A stretch of 64,000 nucleotides of DNA, taken from NCBI GenBank assembly GCA_024696005.1, contig JAILHF010000001.1, positions 1 to 64,000 of the forward strand, written 5' to 3'. The DNA is from Lachnospiraceae bacterium. Its GTDB lineage: Bacteria; Bacillota; Clostridia; Lachnospirales; Lachnospiraceae. Below the pieces are notes generated by a model. That model was not told the DNA's origin. It did no database searches and was given only the letters and a program-made list of their open reading frames with translations. The position numbers and the translations under genes were made by a program. Shown piece after piece: positions 37,470-47,137 of the stretch (positions are counted from its first letter, which is position 1; every line of letters begins with the position of its first letter).

Positions 37470-38777
37470 ATGTTCGGAAGCATTCGGAAAACGATACAAT
37501 ATTATAAGCGCAACGGCTTTGCGGACACCTGGAATGCGGTGCGGGAGAGGCTTTGGCAGAAAAAGCATCTGAAGTATGCCTATGAGCCGCCCACGGCGGA
37601 GGAGCTGGCTAAGCAGCGCGAAAAGTGTTATGAAAAGCCGCTTAAAATCTCGATCGTGGTGCCTGCTTACGAGACACCGGAGGTGTTTCTGCAGGACCTG
37701 CTTTTGTCTGTGGTAGAGCAGAGCTACCGGGATTACGAGCTGATCGTGGCCGATGCGTCCGAGAGCACGCGGGTGAGCTATGTGGTAAAGGATTTTCAGG
37801 AGCAGTATCCGGGGATCGTTTATCTGCCGCTGGAGAAGAACGGCGGCATTTCGGAGAATACCAATGCGGCGCTCGATGCTGCCACGGGAGAGTACATAGC
37901 GCTCCTGGATCATGACGACATCCTGACGCCGGATGCGCTCTATCAGATGCGCGAGGCCATCGATCATAATGACCGCCCGCTCATGCTCTACAGCGATGAG
38001 GATAAGACGGACCGCGATCTGGAGCGCTTCTATGAGCCGAACCGGAAGCGGGATTACGACAGGGAGCTGCTGCTGTCCAACAATTATATCTGCCATCTGT
38101 CCGTGTTCCGGGCCGATGTGATAAAGCGGCTGCGCCTGCGGAAGGAATTTGACGGGGCCCAGGATCACGATCTGATCCTGCGGGCCTGCGCGGAGGCAGA
38201 GGAGCCGGACAGGGAGATCATTCATGTCCCGAAGGTCCTCTATCACTGGCGCTGCCATGAGGAATCCACGGCGGCGGATCCGGCGGCAAAGAGCTACGCT
38301 TATGAGGCGGGGAAAAGGGCGGTGGAAGCATCGCTGGCGGCAGAGGGCGTCAGCGCCGAAGTGAAAGCGTCGAAGCATCTGGGCTTCTTCCGCGTGGAAT
38401 ATGAAGACGGGATCTTCCGGCAGCGGGCCGGTGTCGGCATTGTCGGCGGGCCTGTTTTTTCGGAGGAAGGACGCATGGCGGGCGGAGCCATGAAGGGAGA
38501 CGGGACGCTCCTTTTCGACGGCCTTCCCCGCGGCTTTTCCGGACCGATGAATCTGGCGAGCCTCAGACAGACGGTGGAGGCCGTGGACCTGCGAAACGCA
38601 AAGATCCGCGAGGATCTGCTGCCGCTGTACCGCGAACTGACGGGCTATGAGGAATGCTGCCCGAGGGACGCGGACACGGAACGGATCCGGGGAAAGAGCC
38701 TGGCTTTTTGCAATAAACTGCGTGCCATGGGCATTGATGTCATATACGATCCCGAACTGAAGGCGGAGGAAGGATGA
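37470..38777 (+). CDS. family 2 glycosyltransferase with C-terminal extension
   Basis: A 435-residue protein. An N-terminal basic helix region (~1-50) is followed by a GT-A core: ISIVVPAYETPEVFLQDLL, and NTNAALDAATGEYIALLDHDD with its DHDD metal motif. Residues ~245-435 carry an accessory domain. It resembles the RfbF/O-antigen type glycosyltransferases that often start with SIRKTIQYYKRNG-like helices. The ATG at 37,470 follows the previous stop by 2 bp. The acceptor is unknown. Confidence 0.87.
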   Translation: MFGSIRKTIQYYKRNGFADTWNAVRERLWQKKHLKYAYEPPTAEELAKQREKCYEKPLKISIVVPAYETPEVFLQDLLLSVVEQSYRDYELIVADASESTRVSYVVKDFQEQYPGIVYLPLEKNGGISENTNAALDAATGEYIALLDHDDILTPDALYQMREAIDHNDRPLMLYSDEDKTDRDLERFYEPNRKRDYDRELLLSNNYICHLSVFRADVIKRLRLRKEFDGAQDHDLILRACAEAEEPDREIIHVPKVLYHWRCHEESTAADPAAKSYAYEAGKRAVEASLAAEGVSAEVKASKHLGFFRVEYEDGIFRQRAGVGIVGGPVFSEEGRMAGGAMKGDGTLLFDGLPRGFSGPMNLASLRQTVEAVDLRNAKIREDLLPLYRELTGYEECCPRDADTERIRGKSLAFCNKLRAMGIDVIYDPELKAEEG

Positions 38778-39754
38778 AACTGCGGGTAAGCGTTGTGATC
38801 CCCAATTACAACGGGGAGAAATATCTGAAGGATTGCCTGGACAGCCTCATGGCGCAGAATGTTCATTCCTTCGAGATCATCGTTGTGGATGATGCGTCCA
38901 CTGACGGGGCGCTTGCGCAGGCAAGGAAGCTTTATCCCGAAAACGGGGAGGCTCCCCGCATCCGTTATGTGACACACAGCGAAAACATCGGTTTTGCCGG
39001 CACGGTCAACGAAGGGATCGCGCTCGCGAGAGCGCCCTACGTCATTCTTTTGAACAATGATACCCGCGTGGAAGCGGATTTTGTGGAAACGCTCTGGAAG
39101 GAGATCCGCAGGAGGGATGATGTCTTTTCCGTTTCGGCCTCGATGCGGAACATGCAGGAACCCGGACTCATGGATGATGCCGGCGACCTCTTCTGCGCGC
39201 TGGGCTGGGCGTTTTCCGACGCCAGGGACCGGAAGGCCTCTCTTTACGACAAGCGCAGGGAAGTCTTCAGTGCCTGCGGCGGGGCGGCGATCTACCGGAA
39301 GGACCTGCTTGAAAAACTGGGCGGCTTTGACGAAAAGCATTTTGCCTATCTGGAGGATGTGGACCTGGGGTACCGCGCAAAGTGGGCGGGATACCGGAAT
39401 CTCTATGCGCCGGATGCCGTGGTCCTGCATGCGGGAAGCGCCAGCAGCGGCTCCCGCTACAATCCGTTCAAGCTGCGCCTGACCGTGCGCAACCAGCTGT
39501 ATCTGCTGTACAAGAACATGCCCCTGTGGCAGTGGATCGTGAACTTCCCGCTCCTTCTGGCCGGCTGGCTGGTCAAATTCGCGTATTTCGCCCTCAAGGG
39601 GATGGGAATGGGATATATCAAAGCTTTTGCGGAGGGGATATCCCTTTGTGCACAGGGAAAGGATCGCCGCGTTGATTTTTCGGCTATTCCCTTCCGCCGG
39701 CAGCTCGCCATGGAGCTTGGGCTGCTGATCAACACACTGCGCCGTTTTTCCTGA
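38774..39754 (+). CDS. family 2 glycosyltransferase (rhamnosyltransferase-like)
   Basis: A 326-residue enzyme. It has VSVVIPNYNGEKYLKDCLDS, VVDDASTDGA, NIGFAGTVNEGIALARAPYVILLNNDT and FDEKHFAYLEDVDLGYRAKW, the set seen in WbbL-like rhamnosyltransferases. The C-terminal part has a hydrophobic patch (WIVNFPLLLAGWLVKFAYF) likely to sit at the membrane. It overlaps the preceding gene by 4 bp. rfbD in the same cluster fits a dTDP-rhamnose donor, by inference. Confidence 0.88.
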   Translation: MKLRVSVVIPNYNGEKYLKDCLDSLMAQNVHSFEIIVVDDASTDGALAQARKLYPENGEAPRIRYVTHSENIGFAGTVNEGIALARAPYVILLNNDTRVEADFVETLWKEIRRRDDVFSVSASMRNMQEPGLMDDAGDLFCALGWAFSDARDRKASLYDKRREVFSACGGAAIYRKDLLEKLGGFDEKHFAYLEDVDLGYRAKWAGYRNLYAPDAVVLHAGSASSGSRYNPFKLRLTVRNQLYLLYKNMPLWQWIVNFPLLLAGWLVKFAYFALKGMGMGYIKAFAEGISLCAQGKDRRVDFSAIPFRRQLAMELGLLINTLRRFS

Positions 39755-39761
39755 GCGGGAT

Positions 39762-39790
39762 TTGTGTTTTGACGGGCTTTGTGATAGAAT
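39762..39790 (+). promoter_or_regulatory. promoter of the sugar-phosphate transferase gene
   Basis: TTGTGT (39,762-39,767), a 17-base spacer and TAGAAT (39,785-39,790). A GGTTTACATAATT motif copy follows at 39,791-39,803. Confidence 0.5.
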
Positions 39791-39803
39791 GGTTTACATA
39801 ATT
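39791..39803 (-). repeat. single copy of the GTTTACATAA motif
   Basis: GGTTTACATAATT immediately downstream of a -10 element; same motif as in comFC and the 48.8-49.1 kb cluster. Confidence 0.4.
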
Positions 39804-39823
39804 GTAACACCGCGAGGACGCTT

Positions 39824-41227
39824 ATGATCAGAGACAACCAGAAGGTGCTCAACCGTATCCACGTGCTGATGGACGCGCTGCTGGTAGCGGGAGCTTATAT
39901 CCTGGCCTGGTATATCAGATTTGAAGTAATGGAACAAAACGCATCCGTGGGACGCCTTTCCATGGAAACGTATTTTTCGCTTCTCTACATCATCGTTCCG
40001 GGTTATCTGGGGATCTACTATCTCTGCAATCTGTATATTTCCAAGCGTTATTCCAGTGTGGAGCGCGAGATCTTCAACATCATCAAAGCCAATGTCCTGG
40101 GGCTCGGCCTCGTGATCGTCGCCATGTTCTTCAAGAAGATGATCAACTTCTCCCGAGGCATGATGGGCATCTTCTTTGTGATGGCCACCGTGGGAACGAT
40201 CATGGAGCGGCAGATCATCCGTAAGATACTCCGCACCTTCCGGAGAAAGGGCTACAACATCAAGTACGTCCTGCTCGTCGGTTATTCGCGTGCGGCCGAG
40301 ACCTACATCGACCGCATCCTGGAGAATCCGCAGTGGGGCTATGTGGTATGCGGCGTTCTGGATGACCGTGTGCCGGCCGGGACCCAGTACCGGGGTGTGA
40401 AAGTGCTGGGCGAGATCGGCAACCTCGAGATCATCCTTCCGGAGAACAAGCTGGACGAGATCGGGATATCGCTCTCCCTGCAGGATTACGGTATGCTGGA
40501 GGAGCTGGTGCGCATGTGCGAAAAGGCCGGTGTGCATACCAAGTTCATTCCCGATTACAACAGCGTGATCTCGTCGCATCCCTATATCGAGGACCTGACG
40601 GGGCTTTCCGTGGTCAACATCCGCTATGTCCCGCTGACGAACACGCTGAACATGATGGTCAAGCGCATCGTGGATATCATCGGATCCATCGTGCTGATCA
40701 TCCTTTTTTCGCCGGCCATGCTCCTTTCGGCGCTGCTGATCAAGCTCACGGACGGCGGAAAGGTGATCTTTTCCCAGGAACGTGTGGGGCTGCACAACCG
40801 CTGCTTCAAGATGTATAAATTCCGGACCATGCGCGAGCAGGGATCTGAGGAGGAAAAGGAAGGCTGGACCAGGAAGGGGGATTCCCGGGTGACGGGGATC
40901 GGAAAGTTTTTGCGTAAGACCAGCCTGGACGAGATCCCCCAGCTCTTTAACGTGCTGGTCGGTCAGATGTCGCTGGTGGGGCCCCGGCCGGAACGCCCGC
41001 AGTTCGTGGATAAATTCCGCGAGGAGATCCCGGGATACATGATCAAGCATCAGGTGCGTCCGGGAATGACCGGATGGGCGCAGATCAATGGTTTCCGCGG
41101 GGATACCTCGATAAGGCGCAGGATCGAATGCGACCTGTATTACATCGAGAACTGGACGCTGTTCCTGGATTTCAAGATCCTGTTTTTGACCATATTCAAG
41201 GGGTTTGTCAACAAGAATGCATACTGA
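39824..41227 (+). CDS. polyprenyl-phosphate sugar-1-phosphate transferase (WcaJ/WbaP type)
   Basis: A 467-residue initiating enzyme that transfers a sugar-1-phosphate to undecaprenyl phosphate, the first step in repeat-unit assembly. Four N-terminal membrane helices (~10-130) are followed by a Rossmann-like region (VLLVGYSRAAETYIDRIL). A fifth hydrophobic segment (~275-305) leads into the catalytic domain with KVIFSQERVGLHNRCFKMYK, RKTSLDEIPQLFNV, VGPRPERP and PGMTGWAQING. Length and layout match undecaprenyl-phosphate glucose phosphotransferases; the sugar is not certain. It has its own promoter. Confidence 0.93.
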   Translation: MIRDNQKVLNRIHVLMDALLVAGAYILAWYIRFEVMEQNASVGRLSMETYFSLLYIIVPGYLGIYYLCNLYISKRYSSVEREIFNIIKANVLGLGLVIVAMFFKKMINFSRGMMGIFFVMATVGTIMERQIIRKILRTFRRKGYNIKYVLLVGYSRAAETYIDRILENPQWGYVVCGVLDDRVPAGTQYRGVKVLGEIGNLEIILPENKLDEIGISLSLQDYGMLEELVRMCEKAGVHTKFIPDYNSVISSHPYIEDLTGLSVVNIRYVPLTNTLNMMVKRIVDIIGSIVLIILFSPAMLLSALLIKLTDGGKVIFSQERVGLHNRCFKMYKFRTMREQGSEEEKEGWTRKGDSRVTGIGKFLRKTSLDEIPQLFNVLVGQMSLVGPRPERPQFVDKFREEIPGYMIKHQVRPGMTGWAQINGFRGDTSIRRRIECDLYYIENWTLFLDFKILFLTIFKGFVNKNAY

Positions 41228-42182
41228 ATCCGTCGATGTGATCATCCCGGTTTACCGGCCGGATGAGAAACTGAAAAAACTGATAAAGAGGCTGGAAGCA
41301 CAGAGCCATCCCGTGCATGAGATCATTCTGATCAATACGGAAAAGAAGTATTTCGACGACTGCTTTCGCGGGGATGATCTGCTGACACGTTACGATAACA
41401 TCCGGGTCCGTCATATCTGCAAGGAGCAGTTCGACCATGGCGCGACCAGAAGGCTCGGGGTCTCGCTTTCAAAGGCGGACTATTTTATCTGCATGACGGA
41501 TGACGCGGTCCCCGCGGATCATTTCCTTGTGGAACGGCTTTTGGAACCCTTGCTGGAAGGGAAGGCGCAGGTGTCTTACGCAAGGCAGCTTGCGGGGAAG
41601 GACAGCGATGTGATCGAGCGCTGTTCCAGGCGTTTCAATTATCCGAAGGAGTCGCGGATCAAGACGAAGGCGGATCTTGAGACGATGGGGATCAAAGCTT
41701 TCTTCTGCTCCAATGTATGTGCTGCGTACGTGCGGAAGACTTATGATGAACAGGGCGGATTTGAAAAGCACATGATCTTTAACGAGGACATGGTCTTTGC
41801 GGGAAGGCTTCTGCATGCGGGCGGAAAGATCGCCTATGTTGCGCAGGCCCGGGTGCTGCACAGCCATCATTATACGGCAAGGCAGCAGTTTAAGAGGAAT
41901 TTTGACCTGGGCGTTTCCCAGGCGCAGTTTCCCGAACTTTTTGAAGGCGTTTCCTCTTCTTCGGAGGGGATAAAGCTTTTGCGGGTGATCTCGGCTCATC
42001 TTCTGAAAAAGAAGGAAGCGGAAAAGATCCCTGCTGTTTTTTGGAACTGTGGCTGCAGGTATCTCGGATACCGCTTCGGAAAGGGATACCGGAAGCTGCC
42101 GCAGAAACTGATCCGTCTCTTCACGATGAACGAAGGATACTGGGACAGGGATAAGAGGGAGGCCGCCTGCGGCGGCCGTTGA
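41217..42182 (+). CDS. family 2 glycosyltransferase (rhamnosyltransferase-like)
   Basis: A 321-residue GT-A protein: VDVIIPVYRPDEKLKKLIKR, FDHGATRRLGVSLSKADYFICMTDDAVPAD and YARQLAGKD, a set I associate with rhamnosyltransferases. A later NEDMVFAGRLLHAGGKIAYV region holds the catalytic acidic residues. ATG 41,217 overlaps the previous stop; a TTG at 41,205 is possible. The end contains a GC-rich hairpin (GGCCGCC/GGCGGCC, 42,161-42,177) that may act in mRNA 3' processing. Confidence 0.85.
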   Translation: MHTESVDVIIPVYRPDEKLKKLIKRLEAQSHPVHEIILINTEKKYFDDCFRGDDLLTRYDNIRVRHICKEQFDHGATRRLGVSLSKADYFICMTDDAVPADHFLVERLLEPLLEGKAQVSYARQLAGKDSDVIERCSRRFNYPKESRIKTKADLETMGIKAFFCSNVCAAYVRKTYDEQGGFEKHMIFNEDMVFAGRLLHAGGKIAYVAQARVLHSHHYTARQQFKRNFDLGVSQAQFPELFEGVSSSSEGIKLLRVISAHLLKKKEAEKIPAVFWNCGCRYLGYRFGKGYRKLPQKLIRLFTMNEGYWDRDKREAACGGR

Positions 42183-42433
42183 CCGAAAAGTAAAACAGGG
42201 CTTTCGAGGCAGGAGGAAAAGGAAAGCGTTGTTAGCGCCGGGCCCGGAAGGGTGACGAGGTTGGCAGTGATCGAAAGATTCGGCGGATGCTGCCACGGCT
42301 GCCGCGGATGCGCGGAGGTCGTAAGAGGGAATGGAAAAAGCGGAAACAAGACCGTAACAGAGCTTCTCTCGCTATTGCTGAAGGCTCTTCCCGAATGCTG
42401 AAAATTGGGAAGAACAACAGAGGAGGATGAACG

Positions 42434-43225
42434 ATGAGAGTAGTAATACAGGAAGATTATGACAGAATGTGCAAATGGGCAGCGTCCTATATCGCCGCAA
42501 AGATCAAAGGTCACAAGGAGGACCGCCCTTTTGTGCTTGGTCTGCCGACCGGCTCTTCCCCCATCGGGGTATATAAGGAACTGGTACGCATGAATCAGGC
42601 GGGTGAGCTGTCATTTTCCAATGTGGTCAGTTTCAACATGGATGAATATCTCGGACTTCCGCATGAGCATGACCAGTCCTACTGGTATTTCATGCATGAC
42701 AATTTCTTTGATCACCTGACGGACATGAAGCCCGAAAACATCAACATCTTAAATGGCATGACGGATGATCCCGAAGGGGAGTGCAGGCGTTATGAGGAAA
42801 AGATCGCCTCCTACGGCGGCATCGATCTCTTCATGGGAGGGATCGGCGTGGACGGACATATCGCGTTTAACGAACCGTTCACATCGCTGGCGTCCAGAAC
42901 GGGTGTGCGTGATCTGACGACGGATACGCGCATCGTGAATTCCCGTTTCTTCGGAAACGATCCCGAAGCGGTTCCTTCCCAGGCTCTTTCCGTGGGCGTG
43001 GGCACCGTGACGGATTCCAAAGAGGTACTGATCCTGATCAACGGGCACAACAAGGCCAGAGCCCTTGCGGCGACCGTGGAGGGCGGCGTGAGCCAGAAAT
43101 GGACCTGCTCGGCCCTGCAGCTTCACAATGCGGCGATCATTGCCTGCGATGAGGCGGCCTGCGGGGAACTGACCGTGGATACCTATAAGTATTTTCTGGA
43201 TATCGAGAGAGGAGAAAGACTGTAA
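42434..43225 (+). CDS. nagB: glucosamine-6-phosphate deaminase
   Basis: A 263-residue aldose-ketose isomerase/deaminase converting glucosamine-6-P to fructose-6-P plus ammonia. FNMDEYLGL, GGIGVDGHIAFNEP (catalytic Asp/His region) and the LPTGSSPIG phosphate loop are present. The length is normal. nagA is absent. It overlaps the next gene by 1 bp, and with glmM this forms an amino-sugar transcript. Confidence 0.95.
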   Translation: MRVVIQEDYDRMCKWAASYIAAKIKGHKEDRPFVLGLPTGSSPIGVYKELVRMNQAGELSFSNVVSFNMDEYLGLPHEHDQSYWYFMHDNFFDHLTDMKPENINILNGMTDDPEGECRRYEEKIASYGGIDLFMGGIGVDGHIAFNEPFTSLASRTGVRDLTTDTRIVNSRFFGNDPEAVPSQALSVGVGTVTDSKEVLILINGHNKARALAATVEGGVSQKWTCSALQLHNAAIIACDEAACGELTVDTYKYFLDIERGERL

Positions 43226-43887
43226 TGTATACGATCAAAGATCTTTATGACCTGGAACATACGCTGGCAGCGGATTATCTTTCGCAGTTCACCTATCCCT
43301 GGGAGGCGCTGAAGGGGATCAAGGACATGATCCTTGCCCTTGGGCCCACGCTGGGAGAGGACTATGAGGAGAGAGAGCCGCAGGTGTGGGTCCACAAGAC
43401 GGCGAAGGTGTTTCCCTCCGCTTATCTCGGGGCGCCATGCATCATAGGGCCGAACACCGAGGTGCGCCACTGCGCCTTCATCCGCTCCGCCGCTCTGGTA
43501 GGCGCGGACTGCGTGGTGGGAAATTCCGTGGAACTCAAGAACGTGATCCTTTTCGATCATGTGCAGACGCCGCATTACAACTACGTCGGTGACAGCATTC
43601 TCGGCTATTATTCCCACATGGGTGCGGGCAGCATCACCTCGAACGTCAAATCCGACAAAAAGCTTGTCGTGGTCCATAACGGAACGGAACAGCTCGAGAC
43701 CGGGATCAAGAAGTTCGGGGCCATGCTCGGCGATTATGTGGAAGTAGGCTGCAACAGCGTCTGCAATCCCGGAACGGTGATCGGACGCCACAGCAACATC
43801 TACCCCACATCCTGCGTGCGCGGCGTGGTGCCGGAGAACAGCATCTTCAAGAACAGCGGAGAGATCATTCATAAGGAGGAAAGATAA
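43225..43887 (+). CDS. left-handed beta-helix nucleotidyl/acetyl-transferase-like protein (GlmU C-half-like)
   Basis: A 220-residue protein dominated by hexapeptide repeats (AYLGAPCIIGPNTEVRHCAF, ALVGADCVVGNSVELKN, GDYVEVGCNSVCNPGTVIG) that form a left-handed beta-helix, as in the C-terminal half of GlmU. An LYDLEHTLAADYL helical start replaces the uridylyltransferase domain, which is missing. Being between nagB and glmM, it may acetylate a hexosamine phosphate or bind UDP-sugar. The exact reaction is not shown by the sequence. Confidence 0.75.
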   Translation: MYTIKDLYDLEHTLAADYLSQFTYPWEALKGIKDMILALGPTLGEDYEEREPQVWVHKTAKVFPSAYLGAPCIIGPNTEVRHCAFIRSAALVGADCVVGNSVELKNVILFDHVQTPHYNYVGDSILGYYSHMGAGSITSNVKSDKKLVVVHNGTEQLETGIKKFGAMLGDYVEVGCNSVCNPGTVIGRHSNIYPTSCVRGVVPENSIFKNSGEIIHKEER

Positions 43888-45234
43888 ATGGGAAAGTATT
43901 TCGGAACAGACGGTTTCCGTGGAGAGGCGAATAAGAACCTGACCTATGAGCATGCCATCCAGATCGGGCGTTTTTTGGGATGGTATTACGGAACTTCACA
44001 GGGCAAGAAGGCCAAGGTCGTCATCGGAAAGGACACCCGCCGTTCATCCTATATGTTCGAGTATGCGCTCTGCACGGGCCTGATGGCCTCCGGCGCGGAT
44101 GCTTATATCATGCACGTCACCACCACCCCTTCGGTCGCATATATCACCAGGGTGGATGATTTTGACTGCGGCATCATGATCTCGGCTTCTCACAATCCCT
44201 ATTATGACAACGGGATCAAGCTCTTTAACGGCAAGGGCGAAAAAATGGATGAGGAGACGATCCTCAAGGTGGAAGACTATATCGACGGGAAGATCACGAT
44301 CCCCGTTTCGGAACGTGACGCTATCGGGCGTACCGTGGACTATGTGGCCGGACGCAACCGCTACATCGGCTATCTGATCTCCATGAGCAAATACGGCTTT
44401 AAGGATGTCAAGGTGGGACTGGATGTGGCGAACGGAGCTGCCTGGTCCATCGCAAGGGGCGTGTTCGATGCCCTTGGCGCAAAGACCTATGTGATCAACG
44501 ACAGCCCGGACGGTTACAACATCAATACGGACTGCGGCTCCACCCACATCGAGCATCTGCAGAAGTATGTTGTGGAGAAGGGACTGGATATCGGCTTTGC
44601 TTATGACGGTGATGCGGACCGCTGCCTGGCGGTGGACGAGAAGGGCAACCTGATCACCGGTGACCACATCCTCTATATCTACGGCCTGTACATGAAGGAA
44701 AGAGGAAAACTCCTGAACAACAAGGTGGTGACCACGGTCATGAGTAATTTCGGTCTTTACAAGGCTCTGGATAAAGTGGGGATCGAGTATGAAAAGACCA
44801 AAGTGGGCGACAAATACGTATACGAGAACATGGTACAGACCGGCAACCGCATCGGCGGCGAGCAGTCCGGCCACATCATCTTTTCCAAGTACGAGACGAC
44901 GGGAGACGGCATCCTGACCAGCCTGAAGCTCATGGAAGTGATGCTGGCCAAGGAAAAGCCCATGAGCGAGCTGGCTGCGCCGGTGGTCTTCTATCCCCAG
45001 GTACTGAAGAACGTGCGCGTAAAGAGCAAGCCCGATGCGCAGAACGATCCGGATGTGAAGGAGGCTGTGGACAAGGTCGCGGCAGAGCTGGGTGACAGCG
45101 GACGCATCCTGGTCCGCGAGAGCGGCACGGAGCCTGTGATCCGCGTGATGGTCGAGGCGGAAAGCGATGAGATCTGCGAGAAACATGTGGATGCCGTGAT
45201 CGACGTGATCCGTGCAAAAGGACACATGGAATAG
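43888..45234 (+). CDS. glmM: phosphoglucosamine mutase
   Basis: A 448-residue enzyme interconverting glucosamine-6-P and glucosamine-1-P for cell-wall precursor synthesis. The phosphoserine loop ISASHNPYYDNGIK, the metal loop DGDADRCLAVDE, the sugar-binding GEQSGH and the C-terminal RESGTEPVIRVM phosphate site are all present. It begins directly after the GlmU-like gene. In many Firmicutes glmM is in the cdaA operon; here it is apart. Confidence 0.96.
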   Translation: MGKYFGTDGFRGEANKNLTYEHAIQIGRFLGWYYGTSQGKKAKVVIGKDTRRSSYMFEYALCTGLMASGADAYIMHVTTTPSVAYITRVDDFDCGIMISASHNPYYDNGIKLFNGKGEKMDEETILKVEDYIDGKITIPVSERDAIGRTVDYVAGRNRYIGYLISMSKYGFKDVKVGLDVANGAAWSIARGVFDALGAKTYVINDSPDGYNINTDCGSTHIEHLQKYVVEKGLDIGFAYDGDADRCLAVDEKGNLITGDHILYIYGLYMKERGKLLNNKVVTTVMSNFGLYKALDKVGIEYEKTKVGDKYVYENMVQTGNRIGGEQSGHIIFSKYETTGDGILTSLKLMEVMLAKEKPMSELAAPVVFYPQVLKNVRVKSKPDAQNDPDVKEAVDKVAAELGDSGRILVRESGTEPVIRVMVEAESDEICEKHVDAVIDVIRAKGHME

Positions 45235-45344
45235 ACACTTTTATCACAAAGAGTGCAAGGAAACGACATACTTTCTTCACAAATGAATCTTAGAATGGCC
45301 TTATCCGATAAAGGAAAAGCAGTGAAGAAAGGAAGTGTTGAGAT

Positions 45345-47024
45345 ATGTATGAAGAAAACGGAATGAACCCCGGCATGAATGGTACCGATCCCGTAATGAA
45401 CGGAGCGGATAACACGGAACATATTGCGGCAGAGCAGTATTCTGCTGGGACGGCGACGGAAAGCGGGATGAATACGGCAGCAGAACGGGGCTGCGCAGGA
45501 ACGGCCGCGGAACAGAGCTATTACGGAACGCCCGCGGGAAACAGCTACGACGGGGCGTCAGCAGAACAGGGCTATACCGGATCAGCTGCCGACAGCAGCT
45601 ATGGCACGACAACGGGCGGCAGTTATTCTGCCGGGGTAACGGCAGCTTCCGGTTATGCTTATACAGGGGCAAATTCGGAGAACTCTTACGGTACGGGGAC
45701 AACTTACGGCAGTGCTTCGACTTACAACGGCACTTACCAGCAAAGATATCCCGTTTACGAAGAGACCCCTTCCGAAAAGAAAAAAGAAAAGAAGCCCATG
45801 GGCGCATTCGGAAAGATCTGCGTGGGTGCTGCGATCGGCTTGTTTTTCGGGATCTTTGCCGGCGTAGGCTTCCTGGTGATGATCCAGGGCGGCAGGAGCT
45901 TCGGATTCCTCGGAACAACAAGCAGCAGTGAGCGGGAGACGGAGAGGCGTTACGCGGAAGAGAGACCTCAGATCCAGAGCACCGAAAAGACCGACAGCAC
46001 CGTGAACACGGCTTCCACGGTAGCCACAACGGTCGTAACGGATGTGACGGGAGTTGTGGACGAGGTGATGCCCGCTGTCGTTTCGATCACGAATTCGAGC
46101 TACGTCCAGTACTATTATTACACTGTACCGAGCGAATCCAGCGGATCCGGCATCATCATCGGATCCAACGATGACGAGCTGCTGATCGTGACGAATTACC
46201 ATGTCGTTGCCGATACGGAAGGCCTGAGTGTATGTTTCGCGGACGGCAGTGAGGCGAAAGCGCTGGTCAAAGGGACGGATCGTGACAGAGACCTTGCGGT
46301 GATCGCTGTTCAGCTTGATGATATCAGTGACGCTACCCTGAAGGGAATCAAGATCGCCAAAATGGGTGATTCGGACACCCTGAAGGTCGGTGAGCCGGCC
46401 ATCGCCATCGGCAATGCCCTGGGCATAGGCCAGTCGGTGACCACCGGTGTGATCAGTGCCCTGAACCGCGAGGTGACGGTGGATAACATCACCGGGACGT
46501 TCATCCAGACGGATGCGGCCATCAACCACGGGAATTCCGGCGGAGCGCTCTTAAATATCAACGGCGAAGTGATCGGCATCAATTCCAGTAAGATCGGTGG
46601 TTCCGATGTAGAGGGCATGGGCTACGCCATCCCGATCTCGGCGGCCAAGCCCATCATCGAGGAGCTGATGCAGAAGACCACCCGCACCCTTGTTCCTGAG
46701 GATGAAAGAGGTTATCTCGGGATCACCGGAGCTACCGTGACGCAGCAGGAGATGATGCTCTACGGTTATCCGGAAGGTGTGTATGTCGCAAACGTGAATT
46801 CCGGATCGGCAGCGGATGAGGCCGGTCTGCAGAGAGGCGATTACATCACCAGTTTTGACGGGGAATCGCTGTCCGGCATGGAAGCGCTGCAGAGACTGCT
46901 GATGTACTACCGCGAGGGCGATGAGATCGAGATCACGGTCCTTCGCCCGGTGGGCAATAACTATAAGGAGATAAAGCTTCAGGTTACGCTGGGAGACCGG
47001 AGCGTGCTTGGCAGAACGAATTAA
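45345..47024 (+). CDS. HtrA/DegP-type membrane serine protease
   Basis: A 559-residue protease. Residues 1-~135 are low-complexity, rich in Gly, Ser, Thr, Tyr and Ala, and presumably cytosolic. A basic stretch and one transmembrane helix (~152-180) follow, with the protease outside the membrane. The triad is visible: His in TNYHVVAD (~286), Asp in DRDLAVIAV (~313) and Ser in NHGNSGGAL (~397). A C-terminal PDZ domain (~455-545) binds unfolded substrates. It likely acts in envelope protein quality control. A terminator follows. Confidence 0.93.
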   Translation: MYEENGMNPGMNGTDPVMNGADNTEHIAAEQYSAGTATESGMNTAAERGCAGTAAEQSYYGTPAGNSYDGASAEQGYTGSAADSSYGTTTGGSYSAGVTAASGYAYTGANSENSYGTGTTYGSASTYNGTYQQRYPVYEETPSEKKKEKKPMGAFGKICVGAAIGLFFGIFAGVGFLVMIQGGRSFGFLGTTSSSERETERRYAEERPQIQSTEKTDSTVNTASTVATTVVTDVTGVVDEVMPAVVSITNSSYVQYYYYTVPSESSGSGIIIGSNDDELLIVTNYHVVADTEGLSVCFADGSEAKALVKGTDRDRDLAVIAVQLDDISDATLKGIKIAKMGDSDTLKVGEPAIAIGNALGIGQSVTTGVISALNREVTVDNITGTFIQTDAAINHGNSGGALLNINGEVIGINSSKIGGSDVEGMGYAIPISAAKPIIEELMQKTTRTLVPEDERGYLGITGATVTQQEMMLYGYPEGVYVANVNSGSAADEAGLQRGDYITSFDGESLSGMEALQRLLMYYREGDEIEITVLRPVGNNYKEIKLQVTLGDRSVLGRTN

Positions 47025-47071
47025 GGACTTGCAAAAAGAAAGACGTAACAAAACGGGACAAGAGGGGAAAG

Positions 47072-47101
47072 ACCTGTCTGCGGGATGCGGACAGGTTTTT
47101 T
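47072..47101 (+). terminator. intrinsic terminator of the HtrA gene
   Basis: ACCTGTC (47,072-47,078) pairs with GACAGGT (47,090-47,096) and is followed by a T run to 47,101. Confidence 0.75.
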
Positions 47102-47137
47102 CCGTGACGGAAGGAGAAAAACGGAGGTTTGGACAGC

